NCBI GenBank assembly: GCA_017465825.1
Contig: JAFTVI010000034.1
Location: 1 to 64,000 of the forward strand
Source: Clostridia bacterium
Lineage (GTDB): Bacteria; Bacillota; Clostridia; Oscillospirales; Acutalibacteraceae
Direction: 5' to 3'
DNA length: 64,000 bases
Shown here: positions 16,383-25,023 of the stretch, one piece after another
How positions within the stretch are numbered: the first letter of the stretch is position 1
Layout: each line of letters begins with the position of its first letter
The notes under the pieces: model-generated
The model's input: only the letters and a program-made list of their open reading frames with translations
Database searches by the model: none
Told to the model about the DNA's origin: nothing
Translations under genes and position numbers: made by a program

Positions 16383-17002
16383 TAAGCGTAGCTCTTCCGA
16401 AAGGCAGATTAGGCAATAAAGTTTTTGATATTTTCGCAAAAGTAGGTTACGATTGCGACGAAATGCATTCTGATTCCCGTCAGCTTGTTTTCACAAGTGA
16501 GGAAAACGGCATCAGCTACTTCCTTGTAAAACCTTCCGATGTCAGCATTTATGTTGAACACGGTGCGGCAGACATCGGCATTGTGGGCAAGGACATTCTT
16601 CTTGAATACGAGCCTGATGTGTACGAGTTGCTTGATTTAGGCATAGGAAAATGCAGAATGTGTGTTGCAGGAATGAGTGATTTTAAGGATAATCCCGATG
16701 TTGCTCTTCGCGTTGCAACAAAATTCGTGAATATTGCAAAATCATACTTTAAAAGCATTAACCGAAATATTGAAATTATCAAACTCAACGGCTCAATTGA
16801 GCTTGCTCCTATTCTCGATTTATCGGATGTAATCGTGGATATTGTTGAAACTGGCACAACTCTCAAGGAAAACAATCTTGCTGTTATTAATGAATTTTTA
16901 CCAATCAGCGCAAGACTTATTGCAAATAAGGCAAGCTATAAATTCAAGACAGAGGAAATCAACACAATCGTTACAAAATTCAGCGAGGAATTATCAAAAT
17001 GA
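16379..17002 (+). CDS. hisG: ATP phosphoribosyltransferase, short form
   Basis: A 207-residue catalytic subunit for the first step of histidine synthesis (ATP + PRPP). It is the short form lacking the C-terminal regulatory domain, so it depends on HisZ for activity and feedback control. Family blocks: ALPKGRLGNKVFDIF, AADIGIVGKDIL, LNGSIELAPILDLSDVIVDI and the PRPP loop VETGTTLKENNL. It overlaps hisZ and hisD by four bases on each side. Confidence 0.96.
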   Translation: MISVALPKGRLGNKVFDIFAKVGYDCDEMHSDSRQLVFTSEENGISYFLVKPSDVSIYVEHGAADIGIVGKDILLEYEPDVYELLDLGIGKCRMCVAGMSDFKDNPDVALRVATKFVNIAKSYFKSINRNIEIIKLNGSIELAPILDLSDVIVDIVETGTTLKENNLAVINEFLPISARLIANKASYKFKTEEINTIVTKFSEELSK

Positions 17003-18282
17003 TTAAAATTATAGATACTGCACAGGTGAAAGACTTTACGGTTTTTGCCCGTGAGGACGAAAAAAGAAACGAAGAAATTGAAAAAATTGTTGAAGAAATA
17101 ATCGATAATGTTAAGAAAAACGGCGACAAAGCTCTTTTTGAATATTGCGAAATGTTCGACAAATGCAAGCTCGATTCCCTTCTTGTTTCGGAAGAAGAAA
17201 TTGAAGAGGCATTCAGCCAGACAGATGATTATTTTATCGAAACACTGAAACAGGCAAGAGATAATATAGCCCAGTTTCACTCAAAACAGGTAAGAAACGA
17301 TTTCGTGCTTACAAAAGAGGACGGAATCGTTTTGGGGCAGAAAATAACTCCTGTTGACAGAGCAGGACTATATGTCCCCGGCGGCACAGCGGCATATCCG
17401 AGCACGGTGCTTATGGACGCTGTTCCCGCAAAAATTGCAGGCGTAAAGGAAATCGTTATGGTTACGCCTCCCTCAGCTGAAGGTAAAATCAATCCTGCAA
17501 TTCTTACAGCGGCAAAAATTGCAGGCGTTACAAAAATATTCAAGCTTGGCGGAGCTCAGGCTGTTGCTGCACTTGCTTACGGAACCGAAAGTGTGCCCAA
17601 GGTCGATAAAATCGTAGGACCGGGTAACATTTTTGTTGCAACAGCAAAAAAACAGGTTTTCGGCAAGGTCAGCATTGATATGATTGCGGGACCGAGTGAG
17701 ATTCTCGTAATTGCTGACCCGACCTGCGACGAAGCCAACGTGGCAGCTGATCTTCTCTCCCAGGCAGAGCACGACAGAATGGCAAGCTCTGTTCTTGTTA
17801 CAACAGATATGGATTTTGCAAAAAAAGTTGCAGATGAAATTGAACGTCAGCTCAAGCTCTTACCCCGTGAAGATATTGCAAGAACATCCATTGATAACAA
17901 CGGCAAGATCTTTGTAGTTGATTCAATCAGGACTGCTGTTGAATTAAGCAATGAAATTGCTCCCGAGCATCTTGAAGTGTGTGTTGACAACCCCTTTGAG
18001 ATTCTTCCGCTTATTAAGCACGCAGGCAGTATATTCCTCGGCAAAAACGTTCCCGAAGCATTGGGTGACTACTTCGCAGGTCCTAACCACACACTCCCCA
18101 CAAGCGGAACGGCAAAGTTCTCTTCTCCCCTTTCAGTTGACGATTTTATTAAAAAATCCTCATTTATTTACTATTCACAGGAAGCGCTCGAAAAATCCCA
18201 CGAGAGAATTGAGGATTTCGCGAACCGTGAAGGCTTACAGGCTCACGGTAAATCAATTGGTATAAGATTTAACAAATTTTAA
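16999..18282 (+). CDS. hisD: Histidinol dehydrogenase
   Basis: A 427-residue Zn enzyme for the last two oxidations from histidinol to histidine. Family blocks: GLYVPGGTAAYPSTVLM, GGAQAVAALAYGTESVP, VDKIVGPGNIFVATAKK, DMIAGPSEILVIAD, the LLSQAEHD block with metal and catalytic residues, and NEIAPEHLEV. Length and domain order are normal. Its ATG overlaps the hisG stop (ATGA). Confidence 0.97.
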   Translation: MIKIIDTAQVKDFTVFAREDEKRNEEIEKIVEEIIDNVKKNGDKALFEYCEMFDKCKLDSLLVSEEEIEEAFSQTDDYFIETLKQARDNIAQFHSKQVRNDFVLTKEDGIVLGQKITPVDRAGLYVPGGTAAYPSTVLMDAVPAKIAGVKEIVMVTPPSAEGKINPAILTAAKIAGVTKIFKLGGAQAVAALAYGTESVPKVDKIVGPGNIFVATAKKQVFGKVSIDMIAGPSEILVIADPTCDEANVAADLLSQAEHDRMASSVLVTTDMDFAKKVADEIERQLKLLPREDIARTSIDNNGKIFVVDSIRTAVELSNEIAPEHLEVCVDNPFEILPLIKHAGSIFLGKNVPEALGDYFAGPNHTLPTSGTAKFSSPLSVDDFIKKSSFIYYSQEALEKSHERIEDFANREGLQAHGKSIGIRFNKF

Positions 18283-18295
18283 GAAGTGTTTTTTA

Positions 18296-19360
18296 ATGTC
18301 AAGATTTTTATCAAACAGATATTCAAATATTGAACCGTACACACCGGGTGAACAGCCCAAGGTGTACAACTTAATCAAGCTTAATACAAACGAAAGTCCT
18401 TTTCCGCCGTCACCAAAGGTAATTGAAGCATTGAATAAAGCTGAAACAGAAAAGCTCAACCTTTACTCCGACCCTGACACAAAAGATGTCATAGATGCAA
18501 TAGCGTCAACTCTTAATGTAAAGAGCGAAAACATCATAATGGGTAACGGCTCGGATGAAATTTTAGCTTTTACTTTTCAGGCTTTTTGTGACAGCGAAAA
18601 TCAGCCCTGCTTTGCTGACATTACATACGGCTTTTACAAAGTATTTTGCGAGCTTTACGGTTTATCACCCGAAATAATTCCTTTGAGAGAAGACTTGTCT
18701 ATAGCTCCCGAGGACTATTATAACAAAGGTAAATCGATATTTATAGCGAATCCGAATGCTCCCACAGGTCTTGCTCTTTCACTTTCACAGATTGAAGATA
18801 TTATTAACCACAACAAAAACAGCATCATTCTTGTGGATGAAGCTTATGTTGATTTTGGTGCAGAATCTGCAATTTCACTTATTAATAAGTACGACAATCT
18901 TATTGTTTCAAGAACGTTCTCAAAATCAAGGAACTTAGCAGGAGCAAGGCTTGGGTTTGCTGTTGCAAATGCTGAAATCATTGCCGACCTTGCAAAAATG
19001 AAATTCTCATTCAATCCCTACAACATAAACAGGCTGTCAATTATCGCGGGCAAAGAGGCTATACTTGACACTGAATACTTTGAAAAATGCGTTTCTGTTA
19101 TAATAAAAAACAGAGAGTACACCGTTAATGAGCTAAAAAAAAGAGGCTTTACTACAATAGATTCAAAAACTAACTTTATTTTTACAAAGCTCAGTTCAAT
19201 CTCCGGAGCTGACTATTATAAGGCGCTTCGTGAGAAGAATATTCTTGTAAGACACTTCGGCAACGAACGAATCAAGGATTATGTAAGAATAACAATCGGC
19301 TCTCTTGAGCAGATGCAGGCATTAATTGACGCAACAGACGAAATTCTGAAAGGAGTTTAA
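18296..19360 (+). CDS. hisC: Histidinol-phosphate aminotransferase
   Basis: A 354-residue fold-type I PLP aminotransferase that converts imidazole-acetol phosphate to histidinol phosphate. Blocks: KLNTNESPFPPSP, GNGSDEIL, NPNAPTG, VDEAYVDFG and the PLP-lysine region SRTFSKSRNLAGARLGF (Lys near residue 209). It lies 13 bp after hisD with a weak ribosome site, fitting translation late in a polycistronic message. Confidence 0.96.
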   Translation: MSRFLSNRYSNIEPYTPGEQPKVYNLIKLNTNESPFPPSPKVIEALNKAETEKLNLYSDPDTKDVIDAIASTLNVKSENIIMGNGSDEILAFTFQAFCDSENQPCFADITYGFYKVFCELYGLSPEIIPLREDLSIAPEDYYNKGKSIFIANPNAPTGLALSLSQIEDIINHNKNSIILVDEAYVDFGAESAISLINKYDNLIVSRTFSKSRNLAGARLGFAVANAEIIADLAKMKFSFNPYNINRLSIIAGKEAILDTEYFEKCVSVIIKNREYTVNELKKRGFTTIDSKTNFIFTKLSSISGADYYKALREKNILVRHFGNERIKDYVRITIGSLEQMQALIDATDEILKGV

Positions 19361-19362
19361 AT

Positions 19363-19950
19363 ATGAGAGAATATTCAACCACAAGAAAAACAGCTGAAAC
19401 CGATATTTCTCTTTCACTGAACATTGACGGCTCAGGACTTTCTGAAATTGATACGGGATGCGGTTTTCTCGACCATATGCTGACTCTTTTTGCCAAGCAT
19501 TCAAGATTTGACCTTACAGTAAAGTGCAAAGGTGATACAAACGTTGATTATCACCACACAACTGAGGATATCGGCATCGTTCTCGGCACTGCTGTTTCCG
19601 AGTGCATCGGTGACAGCAAAGGAATCAACAGATACGGGCATATTATTCTCCCGATGGATGAAAGCCTTATTCTGTGTGCTGTTGATATGGGCGGAAGAGC
19701 TTATCTTAATTATGACCTGCACATTCCTGCACAAAAAGTCGGTGATTTTGATACCGAGCTTGTTGAAGAATTTATGTGTTCATTTGCAAGATGTGCAAAA
19801 ATGAATCTGCACGTGAAGCAGCTCGACGGAACTAATTCACATCACATCATTGAAGGTACATTCAAGGCACTTGCAAGAGCTTTGAAAACTGCAGTTACCA
19901 TTGATGAAAAATTCAAGGATGAAATCCCCTCTACGAAAGGTACAATATAA
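19363..19950 (+). CDS. hisB: Imidazoleglycerol-phosphate dehydratase
   Basis: A 195-residue monofunctional dehydratase, without the phosphatase domain found in enterobacterial HisB. Mn-binding motifs are present: DTGCGFLDHMLTLFAKHS, DYHHTTEDIGIVLG and GTNSHHIIEGTFKALARAL. The start follows AAAGGAG and is two bases after the hisC stop. As the protein lacks a phosphatase domain, histidinol-phosphate phosphatase must be encoded elsewhere. Confidence 0.97.
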   Translation: MREYSTTRKTAETDISLSLNIDGSGLSEIDTGCGFLDHMLTLFAKHSRFDLTVKCKGDTNVDYHHTTEDIGIVLGTAVSECIGDSKGINRYGHIILPMDESLILCAVDMGGRAYLNYDLHIPAQKVGDFDTELVEEFMCSFARCAKMNLHVKQLDGTNSHHIIEGTFKALARALKTAVTIDEKFKDEIPSTKGTI

Positions 19951-20568
19951 ATGACGGCTATTATAAATTACGGCGTCGGCAATCTCTTTTCGCTGACAGG
20001 TTCACTTAAACATCTCGGTATAGATGCTGTTGTAACCAATGATGCTGACGAAATAAGAAATGCAGAGAGAATTATTCTTCCGGGGGTAGGCGCATTTGCC
20101 GATGCAAAACAAAAGCTTCTAGATACGGGACTTGTACCTGTGCTGAATGAAGAAGTTAAAAACGGTAAGCCTCTTCTGGGCATATGCCTCGGTATGCAGA
20201 TGCTCTTTGAAAAGAGCTATGAATACGGCGAACACAGCGGTTTAGGCTATATCAAAGGTGATATCTGCCCTCTTAATGAAGATATTCCCGATGATATGAA
20301 GGTTCCTCATATCGGCTGGAACAAGCTGATTGTCAAAGATAAATCAAATCCTCTGCTCAGATACACCAACGAGGGGGATTATGTATATTATGTTCACTCC
20401 TTTTACGGCAAAAACTGTGATGACTCACTCGTTGCATATTCCGAATATTATGTAAACGTACCGGGGGTTGTATGCTACAAAAACGTTTTCGGCACACAGT
20501 TTCACCCCGAAAAAAGCGGTGAAGTGGGTCTTAAAATGTTAAAAGCATTCTGTGAGGTGACAGTATGA
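19951..20568 (+). CDS. hisH: Imidazole glycerol phosphate synthase, glutamine amidotransferase subunit
   Basis: A 205-residue class I glutamine amidotransferase that supplies ammonia to HisF. The nucleophile Cys is in LLGICLGMQMLFE and the His/Glu pair in TQFHPEKSG. N-terminal NYGVGNLFSL and LPGVGAFADA are typical. It starts directly after the hisB stop and overlaps hisA by four bases. Confidence 0.97.
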   Translation: MTAIINYGVGNLFSLTGSLKHLGIDAVVTNDADEIRNAERIILPGVGAFADAKQKLLDTGLVPVLNEEVKNGKPLLGICLGMQMLFEKSYEYGEHSGLGYIKGDICPLNEDIPDDMKVPHIGWNKLIVKDKSNPLLRYTNEGDYVYYVHSFYGKNCDDSLVAYSEYYVNVPGVVCYKNVFGTQFHPEKSGEVGLKMLKAFCEVTV

Positions 20569-21287
20569 GAATTTTTCCTGCAATTGATTTGAGGGACGGA
20601 AAAGTAGTCCGTCTTACACAGGGTGATTACTCACAGATGCAGACCTACGGTGATTCTCCTGTTGAAACAGCCAAAATGTTTGAGCAGATGGGCGCAAAGC
20701 ATCTGCACGTGGTAGACCTTGGCGCGGCTAAAGACGGCGGAAACGAAAACTTTGACGTTATATGCAAAATCGCTCAAAGTACAAATCTTTTTATTGAAAC
20801 AGGCGGCGGAATCCGAAGCGAAGATAAAATTAAAAGATATATAGATGCAGGCATTGACCGCCTGATTTTAGGTACAGCGGCGATAAACAACTTCCCTTTA
20901 CTCTGTGAAATGGTGCAGAAATACGGCGAACATATAGCTGTAGGTGTTGACGCAAAGGATTCAATGGTTGCCGTTAACGGTTGGCTTGATGTTACAAATG
21001 TAAATTCATTTGAATTCTGCGAAAAGCTCCGTGACAACGGAGTATCTACCGTTATCTACACCGATATTTCAAAAGACGGCAAGCTTGCAGGCACAAATGT
21101 TGAAGCTTATAAACAGCTTAAAAAGATTGAGAATCTTAATGTTATTGCGTCAGGCGGCATATCGTCAATGGATGATATCAAAGCACTGTGTGAATTTGAC
21201 TGCTACGGCGCTATTATCGGCAAAGCTATATATGAAAACAGAATTGACCTGAAAGAAGTTCTGGCTTATGCGGGTGACGAATTATGA
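20565..21287 (+). CDS. hisA: Phosphoribosylformimino-AICAR-phosphate isomerase
   Basis: A 240-residue beta/alpha-barrel that carries out the Amadori isomerisation in histidine synthesis. Blocks: FPAIDLRDGKVVRLTQGDY with the first catalytic Asp, HVVDLGAAKDGG, GGGIRSEDKI and TDISKDGKLAGTN with the second catalytic Asp. It overlaps hisH and hisF by four bases each (ATGA), indicating coupled translation. Confidence 0.97.
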   Translation: MRIFPAIDLRDGKVVRLTQGDYSQMQTYGDSPVETAKMFEQMGAKHLHVVDLGAAKDGGNENFDVICKIAQSTNLFIETGGGIRSEDKIKRYIDAGIDRLILGTAAINNFPLLCEMVQKYGEHIAVGVDAKDSMVAVNGWLDVTNVNSFEFCEKLRDNGVSTVIYTDISKDGKLAGTNVEAYKQLKKIENLNVIASGGISSMDDIKALCEFDCYGAIIGKAIYENRIDLKEVLAYAGDEL

Positions 21288-22042
21288 TTACAAAAAGAAT
21301 TATTCCCTGCCTTGACATAAGAAACGGCAGAGTTGTTAAAGGCGTAAATTTTGAAGGCATACAGGATGTTGAAGATCCTGTTGTACTTGCAAAGCACTAT
21401 AACGACAGCGGCGCTGATGAGCTTGTGTTTTACGATATTACGGCAAGCTTTGAGGGCAGAGGTCTGTTTGCAGACGTGCTGAAGGATGTTGCAAGCAACA
21501 TTTTTATTCCGCTTACCGTAGGCGGCAATATCAATTCACTTGACGATTTTGACAGAGTTCTAAAAAGCGGTGCGGACAAAGTAAGCGTCAACACCGGTGC
21601 TATAAAGAATCCTCTTCTTATCCGTGATGCGGCACAGAAATACGGCGATCAGTGTGTTGTTCTGTCTATGGATGTCAAGCGAGTTGACGGCAGATTTATG
21701 ATTTTTGCCAAAGGTGGCAGAGAAAATACCGGCATTGATGCTGTTGAATGGGCAAAAAAATGCACGTCCTACGGCGCAGGCGAAATCGTTGTAAATTCAA
21801 TCAACACTGACGGCGTAAAAAACGGATTTGATATTGAAATGCTGCAGGCAATTTGTGATGTTGTTTCAGTTCCTGTCATTGCATCAGGCGGTGCAGGAAG
21901 TATGGAGCATTTTAAAACATTATTCAATACCGTTCCCGGTGTGGATGCAGGTCTTGCTGCATCAATTTTCCACTTCGGTGAAATAAAAATTAACGACCTT
22001 AAAAAATATCTGATTTCTCAAAATATTGAAATGCGAATCTGA
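21284..22042 (+). CDS. hisF: Imidazole glycerol phosphate synthase, cyclase subunit
   Basis: A 252-residue barrel partner of HisH that forms imidazole glycerol phosphate and releases AICAR. Blocks: RIIPCLDIRNGRVVKGVNF with catalytic Asp, DELVFYDITAS, PLTVGGNINSLDD, GADKVSVNTGA, NSINTDGVKNGFD with the second Asp, and VPVIASGGAGS. The AICAR it releases links this operon to fhs. Confidence 0.97.
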   Translation: MITKRIIPCLDIRNGRVVKGVNFEGIQDVEDPVVLAKHYNDSGADELVFYDITASFEGRGLFADVLKDVASNIFIPLTVGGNINSLDDFDRVLKSGADKVSVNTGAIKNPLLIRDAAQKYGDQCVVLSMDVKRVDGRFMIFAKGGRENTGIDAVEWAKKCTSYGAGEIVVNSINTDGVKNGFDIEMLQAICDVVSVPVIASGGAGSMEHFKTLFNTVPGVDAGLAASIFHFGEIKINDLKKYLISQNIEMRI

Positions 22043-22051
22043 GGAGTAATT

Positions 22052-22705
22052 ATGAATTACGATATTATTGATAAACTTAAATTTGACGATAAGGGCTTGA
22101 TTCCCGCAGTTGTACAGGATTTCTACACAGGTGAGGTTCTTACTGTTGCTTATATGAATGAAGAGAGTCTGAAAATCACACTCGACGAAAAAATGACCTG
22201 TTTTTATTCCCGTTCAAGACAGGAGCTCTGGCGCAAGGGAGAAACAAGCGGAAACAGACAGCACATTGTTTCCGTTAAGGCAGACTGCGATTATGATGCT
22301 CTTGTCGTTAAGGTAATAAAAGACGGTCCTGCCTGTCACACAGGAAACGAAAGCTGTTTTTTCAACCTTCTTTATAAAAATGAAGAGCAGAATGACTTCT
22401 CAATTGATGCTCTTTACAAGCTTATTGAAGGCAGAAAAACTGAAATGAAAGAGGGCTCATACACAACCTATCTATTCACAAAAGGTCTTGATAAGATTAT
22501 GAAAAAGGTTGGCGAAGAATGTACTGAGGTCATTATCGGTGCGGCTAAACATTCTAAAGAAGAAACAATTTATGAAATATCCGATCTTGCGTATCACGTG
22601 CTTGTGCTTATGGTTGAAATGGGTATTTCTCTTGATGACATAAGAAATGAGCTTGACTCAAGGCACGTAATCGACCATAAAGTCAAGCAGGAAACTATGC
22701 AGTAG
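22052..22705 (+). CDS. hisI: Bifunctional phosphoribosyl-AMP cyclohydrolase / phosphoribosyl-ATP pyrophosphatase
   Basis: A 217-residue HisIE fusion. The N-terminal cyclohydrolase half has [29 protein letters not shown] and Zn-ligand cysteines around [10 protein letters not shown] and [12 protein letters not shown]. The C-terminal pyrophosphatase half has [17 protein letters not shown] and [12 protein letters not shown]. It is the last gene of the operon; its stop overlaps by 11 bp the end of a convergent membrane-protein gene. Confidence 0.96.
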   Translation: MNYDIIDKLKFDDKGLIPAVVQDFYTGEVLTVAYMNEESLKITLDEKMTCFYSRSRQELWRKGETSGNRQHIVSVKADCDYDALVVKVIKDGPACHTGNESCFFNLLYKNEEQNDFSIDALYKLIEGRKTEMKEGSYTTYLFTKGLDKIMKKVGEECTEVIIGAAKHSKEETIYEISDLAYHVLVLMVEMGISLDDIRNELDSRHVIDHKVKQETMQ

Positions 22706-23507
22706 TTTTATTACAATAGAAAACAACCGTTTTTTGCTGAGTATGCGCTTTCCGTGCATACTCAATTGTTTTATCTGTTACCAGTAAAAACTCTCTCGCA
22801 TCCGCAATCACACTCAATTGCGGAACAAAAATACCAAAAATTTTAAAAGGTAAGTGTTTCAATTTGCATTTCAGCAGTTTTCTGCACTTGAAATCCATAA
22901 GATAAATGCTGTGCAGCAATACATCTTTTACACTTCCGCCACTGAAAAGACAGTATTCTGCCAGATAATATCTTTGATTGACAATCAGCGCAAATGACAG
23001 ACCTGCAATAAAAAGCATCACACTTCCGACAAGAAAAACTAAAGCAACCGCGTCACTCATACCATTTTTTAAATTCGCATACAAAACCGTAAATAAAAAA
23101 GCAGACGGCAATAATGACAGAATAAATGTAACTGTTTTAACTGCAATTACCGAAAAACGAACTGCAATCAGTTTCAAAACAAGTGCTACGGATGTTTTAA
23201 TTTTTTCTGTATTCTGCATTTGCGCCCACAAAATGCGCTTAGCTGAAAAGCTATACCATTGAACGGCGGCAAATAATACAAATCCGACCAATGTTGAACC
23301 TGCGCATACTACAGCGGCGATATATTGATTTTCATAAAGTCCTATGCTGACGATAAACGATGTATCATATATTAGCAGATATGCAACCGAGAATGCATAC
23401 AACAGAAACATCAGCTTTAAAATCCTTGAAAAAGCAATTTTAAGCGAACAATAAAGAATTTTACCTCTCAGGCAATAAGAAACACTTTCACTGACTCTTT
23501 TATACAT
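22695..23507 (-). CDS. Membrane protein of unknown function
   Basis: A 270-residue protein with about four hydrophobic segments: residues around 30-48, 58-80, 108-140 as a long or double segment, and 150-175. It has a basic, Cys-containing N-terminus and a soluble, Lys-rich C-terminal third. I do not recognise a family. Its 3' end overlaps the hisI 3' end. The ribosome site (CGGAGG) lies in the 3' arm of a terminator-like hairpin that ends the upstream amidohydrolase operon, so translation may depend on how that hairpin folds. Confidence 0.7.
   Translation of the reverse strand: MYKRVSESVSYCLRGKILYCSLKIAFSRILKLMFLLYAFSVAYLLIYDTSFIVSIGLYENQYIAAVVCAGSTLVGFVLFAAVQWYSFSAKRILWAQMQNTEKIKTSVALVLKLIAVRFSVIAVKTVTFILSLLPSAFLFTVLYANLKNGMSDAVALVFLVGSVMLFIAGLSFALIVNQRYYLAEYCLFSGGSVKDVLLHSIYLMDFKCRKLLKCKLKHLPFKIFGIFVPQLSVIADAREFLLVTDKTIEYARKAHTQQKTVVFYCNKTTA
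22738..22770 (+). terminator. Probable his-operon terminator inside the convergent gene
   Basis: Nine-base arms TGAGTATGC (22738-22746) and GCATACTCA (22756-22764), then ATTGTTTT. It lies within the coding region of the convergent membrane-protein gene, because no free spacer exists between the two genes. Confidence 0.55.
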
Positions 23508-23545
23508 AAAAAAAAGACCTCCGATTAAATTTTTGGAAGGTCTTT
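23508..23545 (-). terminator. Terminator-like hairpin containing the next gene's ribosome site
   Basis: On the minus strand, AAAGACCTTCC pairs with GGAGGTCTTT and is followed by eight T, immediately before the ATG at 23507. The GGAGG of the 3' arm is also the only good ribosome site for the membrane-protein gene, about ten bases from its ATG. Confidence 0.75.
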
Positions 23546-23558
23546 ATTATTTTATGCA

Positions 23559-24380
23559 TTAAAAATCAATATTTAATTCTCTTGCCAGGTTTTTGCCGAG
23601 TATTCCCTCTTTTGCTTCTTCGGGAATGTCAAGGTCAATAATACGCTGAATGGCTTTTTTGGTATAATCAGCCTTTTTGAAGGGGAAATCCAGTCCGAAT
23701 ATATGGCTGTAAGGTCCTGTCTGATGAACAAGATTTCTCAATTCTTCATCTGAATGACTCCAATAATCATAAAGACCGTTATCATTCATAGCAATCGATG
23801 TCCAACCTGCAAAAGCATTTATAATGTCATTTCTTGAGTTATTGACCATAACAGCAAGGCCCTCTTTAAAGAAATGATATCCGCCGAGATGCTCCATACT
23901 GAATCGCAGTTTCGGGAAATTATATGCAAGTTCATCATAAAGCAACATCTGATAATCAGCAAGTCTGTGCCAATGTATGCCTGTATGGAAAGAGAGAAAA
24001 AGATTCTTATCCTGTGCGGCGGCGTAAACTCTTTGCGCCTTTTCGCCCATAATATTAAATTCCTGATATGCAGGATGAAGCTTTATACCGTAAAAACCGA
24101 GCGAAGCAATTTTGTCAACCTGTTCTTCAAGATTATCATAATCAAAATCAATAACACCAAAGCCGTAAAGATTGGCGTGCGGAGCAATCTCTTTTGCAAG
24201 GAATTCATTTGTGTCCTCTGTTATGCCGTTTTCTTTAAGCTTATCCGCAAAAGTGGCAAAACAGACACATTTTTCAATTTCACACTCATCCATCAATTCA
24301 AGAAGTGCATCAACACATCCGTTTTCACGCAGGTATTTAGGATATATATGTGCGTGATTCGCAAAAATTTTGTATTTCAT
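23559..24380 (-). CDS. Amidohydrolase family (TIM-barrel metal hydrolase)
   Basis: A 273-residue amidohydrolase of the COG2159 type. The N-terminal ANHAHIYP gives the HxH metal motif. Later blocks are FYGIKLHPAYQ, LFLSFHTGIHWHRL, RFSMEHLGGYHF with a further His ligand, and IFGLDFPFKK with a C-terminal Asp. The ATG at 24380 follows AAAGGTGA; an upstream GTG overlaps the previous stop. It is the last gene of an operon with a SIS isomerase and a ROK kinase, so a sugar lactone or an acylated sugar derivative is a reasonable guess at substrate, no more. Confidence 0.8.
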   Translation of the reverse strand: MKYKIFANHAHIYPKYLRENGCVDALLELMDECEIEKCVCFATFADKLKENGITEDTNEFLAKEIAPHANLYGFGVIDFDYDNLEEQVDKIASLGFYGIKLHPAYQEFNIMGEKAQRVYAAAQDKNLFLSFHTGIHWHRLADYQMLLYDELAYNFPKLRFSMEHLGGYHFFKEGLAVMVNNSRNDIINAFAGWTSIAMNDNGLYDYWSHSDEELRNLVHQTGPYSHIFGLDFPFKKADYTKKAIQRIIDLDIPEEAKEGILGKNLARELNIDF

Positions 24381-24385
24381 ATCTA

Positions 24386-25012
24386 TCACCTTTCAAAGAA
24401 GTAGTCTTCAACTTCAGCACATATGTAATGATATACGGGCAGATGCAATTCCTGAATTTTATATGTTTCAGTTTCAGGTACGCAGATGCTGATATCTGAC
24501 AAGGTCTTCAGCTTTCCACCTATATCACCCGTAAGTGCAATAACCTTTACACCTAATCCCTTTGCTACCTTTACAGCATCGACTACATTTTTTGAATTTC
24601 CCGATGTACTGAGTGCTATCAGAATATCATTTTTATCAGCCATAGCAAAAACAGCCTGAGCATATACAAGCTGAGCATCAACGTCATTGCAGAATGCTGT
24701 ATTTAAAGCGGTAAAAGAGGGCAAAGATACAGCAGGCAGACCGCATTGAAGATTATCAAGAACAGAATCGTCAAGACAGTTACAGCGGTTTTTCATTTCT
24801 GCTTTTTTATCGGGTGAAACAGGTCTTTTTTTCAAGTACCCCTTCATCAACTCACCTGCTATATGGTCACAATCTGCACAACTGCCGCCGTTACCGCAAA
24901 GTAACAGCTTTCCGCCGTTTTTAAAGCATTCAATTATAGCATTTTTTGAACTCTCAATGTCATCAGCACATACACACAGCGCAGGATAGCGTTTTAATAA
25001 GTCGTTAAGCAT
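24386..25012 (-). CDS. SIS-domain phosphosugar isomerase, GmhA-like
   Basis: A 208-residue SIS-domain protein. GKLLLCGNGGSCADCDHIAGEL closely matches the sedoheptulose-7-phosphate isomerase (GmhA) signature, and LIALSTSGNSKNVVDAV is the second phosphosugar loop. There is a Cys-containing insertion around residues 63-90 (KNRCNCLDDS...). GmhA homologues outside LPS pathways often act on other phosphosugars. It lies between the ROK kinase (11 bp upstream) and the amidohydrolase (5 bp downstream), so the kinase product could be its substrate. Confidence 0.82.
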   Translation of the reverse strand: MLNDLLKRYPALCVCADDIESSKNAIIECFKNGGKLLLCGNGGSCADCDHIAGELMKGYLKKRPVSPDKKAEMKNRCNCLDDSVLDNLQCGLPAVSLPSFTALNTAFCNDVDAQLVYAQAVFAMADKNDILIALSTSGNSKNVVDAVKVAKGLGVKVIALTGDIGGKLKTLSDISICVPETETYKIQELHLPVYHYICAEVEDYFFER

Positions 25013-25023
25013 AACAATTCTCC

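Noticed and set aside
23874-24404. 176-residue plus-strand ORF
   Set aside because: It is the opposite-strand shadow of the amidohydrolase gene, which has clear metal motifs.
24386-25012. Calling the SIS protein GmhA for heptose synthesis
   Set aside because: No other heptose-pathway genes (gmhB, hldE) are near and the neighbours point to a catabolic or salvage role.
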